In this document: positions 50,945 through 57,659 of the stretch, in pieces
Numbering within the stretch: position 1 is the first letter of the stretch
Layout of the letters: every line of letters begins with the position of its first letter
Assembly: GCA_902806075.1 (NCBI GenBank)
Contig: CADCVG010000116.1
Coordinates: 1 to 57,659, forward strand
Source of the DNA: an uncultured Rubrobacteraceae bacterium
Lineage (GTDB): Bacteria; Actinomycetota; Rubrobacteria; Rubrobacterales; Rubrobacteraceae
Length of the DNA: 57,659 nucleotides
Reading direction: 5' to 3'
Position numbers and translations under genes: made by a program
The notes under the pieces: generated by a model
The model's database searches: none
What the model was told of the DNA's origin: nothing
The model's input: the letters and a program-made list of their open reading frames with translations, nothing else

Positions 50945-51820
50945 CTACTCCGTCTCTTCCGGGTACTCGTAGAAGCCCGCTCCGGTCTTCTGGCCGAGCC
51001 TGCCGGCCCGGACGAGCTCTTTGAGGATGCGTGGGGGCGTATAGTAGGGTTCGCCGAGCTCCTCGTGTACGTAGGCCGTCACGTCGAGGGCCACGTCGAG
51101 CCCGATGAAGTCACCCAGCTCGAACGGCCCGATCGGAAACCCGATCCCCTTCTTGACCAGGAGGTCTATGTCCTCCTTGCTCGCCACCCCCTCCTCCAAC
51201 AGCCGCGCCGCCTCGATGATCATCGGCATCAGGAAACGGTTCGCCACGAAGCCCGGCACATCCTTGTTCACGACCACGGGCAGCTTCCCGAAAGAGGTTA
51301 TGAGCGCCTTAGCCCTCTCGACGGTCTCGTCGCTCGTGAGTAATCCACGCGGCACCTCGACCGCCTCCCGAACCGGCGGCGGGGTGAAGAAGTGTGTCCC
51401 GCAGACCTTGTCGGGTCTGTTGGTGGCACTCGCCAGGTCGGTGATGGAGATGGAGGAGGTGTTCGTGAGGAGGAGGGCGTCGGGCGCGAGGATTGCGTCC
51501 AGCGCGGCGAAGACCTCTTTCTTGGGCGCGACCTTCTCTACTATCGCCTCGATCACCGCGTCCACCCCGGCCATGGCCTCCAGGTTCACGGTCCAGTGGA
51601 TTCGAGCGTAGTGCTCGTCGGCCTCTTCAGCCGGGAACGCGTCCCGGGCCGCGAAGCGCGAGAGCCCCTCCCGGACGTAGCGCTGGGCCTTTTCGAGGGC
51701 TTCGACCGATTGGTCGCAGGCGACTACCGGGTGGCCAGTCTGGGCGGCGAGCTGGACGATGCCGGCGCCCATCGTACCGACGCCGAGGACGCCGATGGGT
51801 TGGGGGTCGCCTCCGTCCAC
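50945..51820 (-). CDS. 3-hydroxyacyl-CoA (3-hydroxybutyryl-CoA) dehydrogenase
   Basis: A 291-aa NAD-dependent dehydrogenase with the N-terminal Rossmann fold GVLGVGTMGAGIVQLAAQTGHPVVACD and the catalytic THFFTPPPVREAVEV (His), SKEDID and GPFELGDFIGLDVALDV of the 3HCDH family. The GTG start shares a base with the TAG stop of the APH-type gene (TAGTG). Works in butyryl-CoA or fatty acid beta-oxidation or PHB-type turnover; which one is not clear. Confidence 0.92.
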   Translation of the reverse strand: MDGGDPQPIGVLGVGTMGAGIVQLAAQTGHPVVACDQSVEALEKAQRYVREGLSRFAARDAFPAEEADEHYARIHWTVNLEAMAGVDAVIEAIVEKVAPKKEVFAALDAILAPDALLLTNTSSISITDLASATNRPDKVCGTHFFTPPPVREAVEVPRGLLTSDETVERAKALITSFGKLPVVVNKDVPGFVANRFLMPMIIEAARLLEEGVASKEDIDLLVKKGIGFPIGPFELGDFIGLDVALDVTAYVHEELGEPYYTPPRILKELVRAGRLGQKTGAGFYEYPEETE

Positions 51821-52878
51821 TACAGGTCGTCCTTTTTGGAGAGGTCGTGGGCGTGGAGGATCAGGTTTCGGACCCGCTCGTTGAAGTTGGCGAAGCGCTC
51901 GTCTTTGGTCTGACCCTTATGCCAGCGGGCGTAGATCTGCTGCAGGATCACCGCGAGCTTGAAGTAGCCGAAGACCATGTACCAGTGCATCTGCGAGAGG
52001 TCCCGCCCGCTCTTCTCGGCGTAGTAGTCCACGAACTCCTTACGCGTCCAGAAGCCCGGAGCTTCCGTCACCGTCGGCAACACTTCTTTCAACTCCTGCG
52101 AGTCGCCCTCCTCGACCCAGTAAGAGAGCGAGACGGCCAGATCGAAGAGCGGGTCGCCGATCGTCGCCATCTCCCAGTCGAGGACGGCACGCACCTCGGT
52201 CAGGTCCTCAGGGTTCAGGACGAGGTTGTTCAGCTTGTAGTCGTTGTGGATTATGGTCGGCTCCGGGCTCTCGGGGATATCCTTTGCGAGCCAGTCGGTC
52301 AGGGAGCCGACCTCTTCGATCTCGTCGGTCTTCGCCCCTTCGTAGCGCTTGATCCAACCATTCACCTGCCGCTCCAGGAATCCTTCCGGCTTCCCGATCT
52401 CCCCAAGTCCCGCCTCTCGCCAGTCGACGGCGTGAAGCTCAACTAAAGTATCCGCGACAATGCGGGATATGCCCCGGCAAAGCTCCTCGGTCGGCTCGAC
52501 GCCCTCCGGGAACTCGGCGTCGATGGTCACGCCCTCGCGCTGCTCCATCACGTAGAAGGGCGCCCCGATAATCGACTCGTCGTCCGTGAAGAAGTAGGGC
52601 TTCGGCGCGAGTGGGAACGCCTCGTGGAGCTTCATAAGGATGCTCGACTCCCGGCCCATGTCGTGCGCCTTCGGAGGCACCGGCCCGAGAGGCGGACGCC
52701 TGAGCACACCCTTCCAGTCCCCTATCTTCACCAGGTACGTGAGGTTCGAGGCCCCCGACGGGAACTGGCGGACCTCCAGATCCCCCTCGGGAAGTCCCTC
52801 TATGTTCTCCCTTAATTGCCGCTCGACTGCTTCGAGGTCGAAGTCCTCGCCCTCGCGAACCTGTATGGTATCGGACAT
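51820..52878 (-). CDS. aminoglycoside-phosphotransferase-fold kinase (ACAD10/11-like)
   Basis: A 352-aa APH-domain protein. ATP site SNLTYLVKIGDWKGVLRRPP, catalytic loop TIIHNDYKLNNLVLNPED (HxDxxxxN), metal site VLDWEMATIGDPLFDLAVSLSYW. In bacteria this subfamily often sits next to acyl-CoA dehydrogenases, like human ACAD10/11, which phosphorylate 4-hydroxy fatty acids; that activity here is inference. First gene of the five-gene operon with Hbd, FabG-like, HadA-like and HadB-like. Confidence 0.85.
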   Translation of the reverse strand: MSDTIQVREGEDFDLEAVERQLRENIEGLPEGDLEVRQFPSGASNLTYLVKIGDWKGVLRRPPLGPVPPKAHDMGRESSILMKLHEAFPLAPKPYFFTDDESIIGAPFYVMEQREGVTIDAEFPEGVEPTEELCRGISRIVADTLVELHAVDWREAGLGEIGKPEGFLERQVNGWIKRYEGAKTDEIEEVGSLTDWLAKDIPESPEPTIIHNDYKLNNLVLNPEDLTEVRAVLDWEMATIGDPLFDLAVSLSYWVEEGDSQELKEVLPTVTEAPGFWTRKEFVDYYAEKSGRDLSQMHWYMVFGYFKLAVILQQIYARWHKGQTKDERFANFNERVRNLILHAHDLSKKDDL

Positions 52879-52915
52879 TGTTCCTCCTCGTCTCCCTACT
52901 CTCCTGTAATGGAGG

Positions 52916-53674
52916 CTATGGTTTTTGAACCGCCTCCGGGTCCTCCACGGCGCGCAGCCTTCCCTCCACTACCTGCGGGATTACTCCGCTCGCCCCCACG
53001 TCCCCGACGAACTCCAGCTCCTCCACCATATCGTTCTCCAGGAACCAACGCCCCGCCCGGCCCTCCTTTAGCGCATCCATCTCGCGTCCGCCGTACCGCT
53101 CCGCGAAGTCGAGCGCGAGCCAAGCGGCGTCGTTCAATCGCCAGTCGTCGAGGTAGCCGTCCTCGTTCAGGCGCGAGAGAATGGCCGAGGCACCCAGGAA
53201 GTCCTCGGCTGTAAAGCGGCCTGCCGACCCGGCACAGACGACGTAGACCGACTCCGTGCCGGAGGCTTCGAGGTAGCGGGCGAGAGCGGGGGCGTTGCGG
53301 AGGCAGCCGACGAGGAGCTCTCTCGCGCCCGCGCCGGTCCCGATGGCGCGGGTGCCGTTCGTGGTCACGAAGATCACATCTTTATCCGCAACCACCTCCG
53401 GTGCGTACTCGTTCGGATACGGGCCAAGGTCGTAGCCCTCTACCCTCTCCGCTCCCTGCTCGCCGCCACGCAGGAGCGAGGCCGCATCGAGCTTACCGCC
53501 GACCTCCTCGGCCTCTTCGAGGCTCGCGACCGGCAGGACGGTTCGGGCGCCGTTCTCGAGGATGGTCAGGAGCGTCGTCGTCGCCAGGAGTACGTCTATG
53601 ACGACAACGGTCGCATCGGTGAGCTTCTCCGGTTCCATCTCTTGCCGCGTCATCAAAACCCGTAGCCTCTTCAA
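52916..53674 (-). CDS. ComB-family 2-phosphosulfolactate phosphatase-like protein
   Basis: About 252 aa. Family marks: ATVVVIDVLLATTTLLTILENGARTVLPVASLEEA, GYDLGPYPNEYAPE, IFVTTNGTRAIGTG, LVGCLRNAPALARYL, VVCAGSAGRFTAEDFLGASAI. ComB removes phosphate from 2-phosphosulfolactate in coenzyme M synthesis; many bacteria without coenzyme M have homologues of unknown role, as here, where no related genes are near. Start uncertain: TTG at 53672-53674 (MKRLRVLMTRQEME) or ATG at 53651-53653. Confidence 0.85.
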   Translation of the reverse strand: MKRLRVLMTRQEMEPEKLTDATVVVIDVLLATTTLLTILENGARTVLPVASLEEAEEVGGKLDAASLLRGGEQGAERVEGYDLGPYPNEYAPEVVADKDVIFVTTNGTRAIGTGAGARELLVGCLRNAPALARYLEASGTESVYVVCAGSAGRFTAEDFLGASAILSRLNEDGYLDDWRLNDAAWLALDFAERYGGREMDALKEGRAGRWFLENDMVEELEFVGDVGASGVIPQVVEGRLRAVEDPEAVQKP

Positions 53675-53926
53675 AGAAGCGCAAACCCCCTTCTCACACC
53701 CGATCCTCCGGCAATTAAAACAGAACCACCCTGCTGATGCCGCCGGGCCGGGTCTCCGGAGCCAGCGCGAGACACTCAACGAGCACCAGAGTCTGCTCCT
53801 CGAGAGGTTCATCTCTACACGCGGGACGATCGAGCTGGTTGGCCTGCGTGTAGGTTTAGTAGTGGTTGTTTTTCTCCTCCCGTGTTATACGCTCATTCGT
53901 ACGCGTAATTCTTTAGGAGCGTATTT

Positions 53927-55831
53927 TTGAGAAGGATATTTCTTGCGGTCTTTGTGGTGTCGGTCGTCACGGTCCTGACCTCTTGCGGCGCTCCGTCCAC
54001 CGGCTCGGAGAGAGCCTCCGGCGGGGAGGACAATACCGGAGAGACCACATCTCCGGAGCGTAGCCAGCCCGTCGAGGAGACGACGATCGAGGAGACCAGT
54101 GAGACGACCGCGGAGGCGACCCTCGCGCAGACCGGGCCGGAGCCGAGCTCGAGCACGGCGGCGAGCCAGGCCGTCGGGGGGTCGGGCATGGTCAGCTCGG
54201 CCAGCCCTTACGCCACGCGGGCGGGGCTCCAGATCCTCGATAACGGGGGCAACGCGTTCGACGCGGCGGTGGCGGTCGCCGCTGCCCTGAACGTTGCCGA
54301 GCCGATGATGAGCGGCATCGGTGGCTACGGGGCGATAGTGATCTACGACGCCGAGAACGGCGAGACGCGCTTCCTCGACACCGGAAGCAGGGTCCCCGAG
54401 AACCTCGACCCGAGCCTGTTGCGCGAACCGACCCCGAACTACATAGACAACCGCTGCGGCGCGATGGCCGTTGCCACGCCGGGTAACCTGAACGCGTGGG
54501 AGACCCTCTCGAACGACTACGGAGAGTTGGAGTGGGGCCGCCTCTTCGATCCCGCCATAGAGCTGGCCGACGAGGGGATCGTCCTGGACGACACCACGGC
54601 CGGTTGGATCGACGCGTCGTGGCCGGCCTTTCCGGAGAACGCGAAGAGCTTCTACGGCAACAACGGCGTACCCCTTAGGGCAGGAGACACCCTCGTACAG
54701 GAGGACCTGGGTGATTCGTTCAGGCTGATCGCCGACGAGGGCGCGAGCACGATGTACGAGGGCCAGTTGGGGCGGGCCATAGACGCCACCATGCGCGAGT
54801 ATGGCGGCTTTCTAACCCTCGACGACCTGGGCGACAACCGCGCCCGTTGGAGGGAGACCATCAGCCTGGACTACCGGGGCTACGAGGTTGTCACGGCCTC
54901 GCCCCCGTCCACCTCCTGGGGGGCGCTGGTCCGGCTGGGGGTGATGGGGCAGTTCGGCATGCAGCCCTCCGACCACAACACCACCTCGTACCTGCACACC
55001 TTCGCGGAGGTCTCCAAGCAGACCGGCCGGGCGACCAGGGAGTACGCCGCCGACCCCGAGATAGCCCGGACGCCGCTGGACCTGCTGTTCTCGCAAGAGT
55101 TCCTGGCCGGGCAGGCCGCCACCGTGAACCCGTCGCAGGCGTCACCGAACACGCCGTTCTCCCAGTTCGGTCAGCCGACCCGCTGCATACCCCAGAGCTA
55201 CACCACGTACGCGTCGCCCTCCCCGGACGCCGAGAACGTGCAAAACGCCCAGCAGGGGGACTCCCAGGGGCATACTACGCACTTCGTCGTCGCGGACGAG
55301 GAGGGTAACGTGGTCAGCGCGACGCAGACTCTGGGGAACATCTTCGGGAGCAAGGTAATGCCGGAGGGGACGGGGATGTGGCTGAACGACGCCCTCTCCT
55401 GGTCGCGCTTCGATCCCCCGGGCAACGTCTTTGACGTCTATCCCGGACGCCAGAGCCTCTACGCCCTGTGCCCGACCATCGTCATGAGCGATGGGAGGCC
55501 CTACATCGCAATAGGCACCCCCGGTGGACGCACGATTCAGCAGACCACCCCGCAGATGCTGACGAACGTGATCGACTTCGGCATGGACGTCCAGCAGGCG
55601 ATCTCCGCCCCCCGCGTGAGCACCACGTTCCCGGATGCTCTGGTGGTCGAGTCCGGCATACCGGTATCCGTGCGCAGCGAGCTGTCGGCCCTGGGCCACA
55701 ACGTGGTAGTGGACGAGCGGGGCCTCGGTAACGCCCACGCCCTGACTATCGAGTATGACTCGCAAGGCAACCCATCCACCTTCACCGGAGGGGCGGACCC
55801 GCGCGGCGAAGGCGTCGCCGCCGGAACCTGA
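53927..55831 (+). CDS. ggt: gamma-glutamyltransferase, lipoprotein form
   Basis: A 634-aa Ntn hydrolase precursor. It opens with a lipoprotein signal (RRIFLAVFVVSVVTVLTSC, lipobox LTSC at residues 17-20) and a Thr/Glu/Ser-rich linker to about residue 85. The enzyme follows: MVSSASPYATRAGLQILDNGGNAFDAAVAVAAALNVAEPMMSGIGGYG and the autocleavage site QGHTTHFVVADEEGN, with the nucleophile Thr at about 450. Cleaves the gamma-glutamyl bond of glutathione or similar compounds outside the cell. TTG start at 53927 with TTTAGGAGCG upstream. Confidence 0.92.
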   Translation: MRRIFLAVFVVSVVTVLTSCGAPSTGSERASGGEDNTGETTSPERSQPVEETTIEETSETTAEATLAQTGPEPSSSTAASQAVGGSGMVSSASPYATRAGLQILDNGGNAFDAAVAVAAALNVAEPMMSGIGGYGAIVIYDAENGETRFLDTGSRVPENLDPSLLREPTPNYIDNRCGAMAVATPGNLNAWETLSNDYGELEWGRLFDPAIELADEGIVLDDTTAGWIDASWPAFPENAKSFYGNNGVPLRAGDTLVQEDLGDSFRLIADEGASTMYEGQLGRAIDATMREYGGFLTLDDLGDNRARWRETISLDYRGYEVVTASPPSTSWGALVRLGVMGQFGMQPSDHNTTSYLHTFAEVSKQTGRATREYAADPEIARTPLDLLFSQEFLAGQAATVNPSQASPNTPFSQFGQPTRCIPQSYTTYASPSPDAENVQNAQQGDSQGHTTHFVVADEEGNVVSATQTLGNIFGSKVMPEGTGMWLNDALSWSRFDPPGNVFDVYPGRQSLYALCPTIVMSDGRPYIAIGTPGGRTIQQTTPQMLTNVIDFGMDVQQAISAPRVSTTFPDALVVESGIPVSVRSELSALGHNVVVDERGLGNAHALTIEYDSQGNPSTFTGGADPRGEGVAAGT

Positions 55832-55926
55832 GGCCATGAGCGCAGTCCATCGACAGGTAGAGCTACCCACACGTTTCTGATGTGCTCAGTTCCCGCAACA
55901 CCAGTAACATCCCTGTACTCTGCTCT

Positions 55927-57659
55927 TTATTCGCCGTTGCCTGAAGCATCTACGATAGCCCCTTCCAGGGGCAGCGCATGACCCCTTGCCCATGCTGTCG
56001 CGAACGCATCTTCCCCCAGCTTCGTGCGGGCAGCGACCACGGTACGCTCGTGCTCGGCGCGAGCAACCGGCGTAATGGGCGCGCCGACCTCCTCACGCAG
56101 AGCGGCAGCCGCCCCGCAGAGCCGCGCCGCCCGCTCGGGCAGACCCTGAGCAATCGCCACCCGGGCCAGTCCTTCCAGGCAGGCCACGATGCCCGGCTTG
56201 TTACCTGCTGCCCGCTCTAGCTCGAGGCTCTCTCCATACAACTGCGACGCCCGCGCCACTTTACCTTCCTCGCGCGCCACCTCTGCGAGGCCGTTGAGAG
56301 AGCGCGCGATACCCCACGTGTGCCCCAGGCTTCGGAACAAGGCCAGGCTCTCCTCGAGCATCGCCGTTGCGCGGTCGAGGTTTCCCTGCGCGCGTATCAC
56401 GTTCGCGAACGCGAAGAGTACCTGGGCGATGCCCCACGTGTGCTCACGTTCGCGGGATATAGAGAGGGCTTCCTCGAGCAGAAGCGCCGCCCGTTCGTAG
56501 TCTCCTTGCTCGTACGCTATGCTGCCCAGGGCGTGCATGGCAAGAGCCAGACCTATCTTTTTCTCGCCCAGGCTCCGATGCACGTTCAGGCTCTCCTCAT
56601 ACAGCGCCGCCGCGCGGTCAAGGTTTCCCTGGCTCATCGCCAGATTTCCCGTTACGGAGAGCAGAAACGCCCTCTTGCTCGCGGACAGCGTGGGCGCGCC
56701 TTCACCGGCCTGGTCTGCCGCCCTGTCCAGAGCCAGCACCGACTCCGCCCATCGGAGACCTTCGCTCTGGTAGCCGCGTCCGATCCAGAACCGCCAAAGT
56801 GCCAACACCAGCCGTGCGCCGGTCTCTAGATCCCGGCTCTGAACGGCCCAGCCCAGTGCCGCCCGCAGGTTGTCGTGGTCCTCCTCCCAACGCGCCATCC
56901 ACGCGGCCTCTCTCGAGCCAAACGATTCCGCCCGCTCGGCGTTTGCCAGCGACAGGTAGTACGATACGTGCTTCCGGCGCATCTCCTCCGCTTCGCCACT
57001 CGATACCAGGCGCTCCGAAGCATACTCTCGGATCGTCTCCAGCATCGTAAAGCGCGGCTCCTCATACTCCTCCTGGTGAGCAGAGTTCCCGTGCAGCGAC
57101 ACCAGCAGGCTATTGTCCACCAGCGAGGCTAACGCCTCCAAGACGCTGCTCTCCACCCGCTCATCTACACCGGAACCGCACACGGCCTCCACCTCCTCCA
57201 GGGTGCAGCCACCGGCGAAGACGGCGAGACGACGGAAGAGGGCCTGCTCACCGGCATCGAGGAGATCGTAGCTCCACGCGATCGCCTGACGCAGCGTCTG
57301 CTGCCGCTCCGGCAGGTCACGTGCTCCTCCTGCGAGTAGCTGCAGTCCACGATCCAGCCGCTCCAGCAGCGCTCGCGGGGAGAACAGCTTGACCCGCGCC
57401 GCTGCCAGTTCGATCGCCAGTGGCAGCCCATCGAGCCTATGGCAGATTTGTGCTACCGTGGCCGCGTTCGCGGCCGTAAGCTCGAAGGATGGCGAAACGG
57501 ACCGGGCGCGCTGGCGAAAGAGCTCTATTGCGGGAAACTGTCCAAAGACCTCCCTAGACGCCGGAACTTCCGCGTCGGGAAGAGGCAGCGGGGGCACCGG
57601 GAACTGGTGCTCGCCGCCAAGGCGCAGCGGCGCCCGACTGGTCATCAACACGGTCAGCC
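55927..57659 (-). CDS. NB-ARC/TPR-type regulator, C-terminal part (cut by window edge)
   Basis: The frame is open to the right edge and reads [13 protein letters not shown], the end of an ATPase domain (relatives read [12 protein letters not shown]). A helical region follows ([39 protein letters not shown], then [29 protein letters not shown]), and TPR repeats (about residues 300-510: [28 protein letters not shown] and similar). This is the layout of SARP/LuxR or adenylate-cyclase-linked ATP-binding regulators. No DNA-binding domain is in the visible part; it would be upstream, beyond the window. The stop is at 55927-55929. Confidence 0.8.
   Translation of the reverse strand, partial: [576 protein letters not shown]

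Noticed and set aside
50078-51343. 421-codon open frame on the plus strand
   Set aside because: Antisense to the HadA-like, FabG-like and Hbd genes, no recognisable sequence; a shadow.

Overview
The window is GC-rich, densely coded DNA with many GTG and TTG starts, strong GGAGG-type ribosome sites and very short or overlapping gene junctions. Gene content (TrmFO, glycolate oxidase GlcDEF, LutABC, L-lactate permease, HadA/HadB-like dehydratase pair, large PAS kinases, CheB/CheR fusion without chemoreceptors, no flagellar genes) suggests a high-GC Gram-positive of the Actinomycetota, most like Rubrobacter. That assignment is inference from gene content, not a database match.

Layout. 1-4.0 kb: end of a D-Ala-D-Ala ligase, a 133-bp MITE-like element, a purple-acid-phosphatase-like phosphoesterase, trmFO and a CoA-binding protein. 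4.1-9.3 kb: a glycolate oxidase operon (glcD-glcE-glcF) translationally coupled to a CitE/malyl-CoA-lyase-type enzyme. 9.7-13.9 kb: a lipoprotein propeller, a DoxX protein, a small hydrophilic protein ending in a dehydrin K-segment-like motif, and an L-lactate permease. 13.9-18.2 kb: a decaying operon with a molybdopterin oxidoreductase (nonsense codon plus frameshift), a helical protein, an HPP membrane protein and a frameshifted membrane protein. 18.4-22.1 kb: accessory genes, an EAL-domain remnant, a PadR regulator, a glycosyltransferase and a frameshifted SPW-repeat protein. 22.5-31.5 kb: a signalling block with a stand-alone CheB, a CheB-CheR-PAS fusion, a multi-PAS histidine kinase and its NarL-type regulator, followed by an intergenic region with direct repeats and a 23-bp RNA-type hairpin before a small gene. 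31.7-36.3 kb: lutABC, gltX and tRNA-Glu(CTC). 36.3-42.3 kb: membrane proteins, an Nfu-type protein, an M24 peptidase, a broken deaminase and a cupin. 42.4-45.4 kb: ahcY, a PfkB-family (probable adenosine) kinase and msrA. 45.5-52.9 kb: acyl-CoA metabolism (FadD, thioesterase, two SDRs, HadA/HadB-like pair, 3-hydroxyacyl-CoA dehydrogenase, APH-type kinase). 52.9-57.7 kb: a ComB-like phosphatase, a gamma-glutamyltransferase lipoprotein and the C-terminal part of a large NB-ARC/TPR regulator cut by the window edge.

Taken together, the intact genes describe use of two- and three-carbon hydroxy acids (glycolate via GlcDEF, lactate via permease and LutABC), fatty-acyl turnover, and SAH/adenosine and methionine-sulfoxide recycling. 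Lesions (frameshifts, stop codons) are confined to accessory genes at 13.9-21.6 kb and 41.2 kb, while the long core genes are intact. That argues for real gene decay rather than uniformly poor sequence, though this cannot be proven from one sequence.
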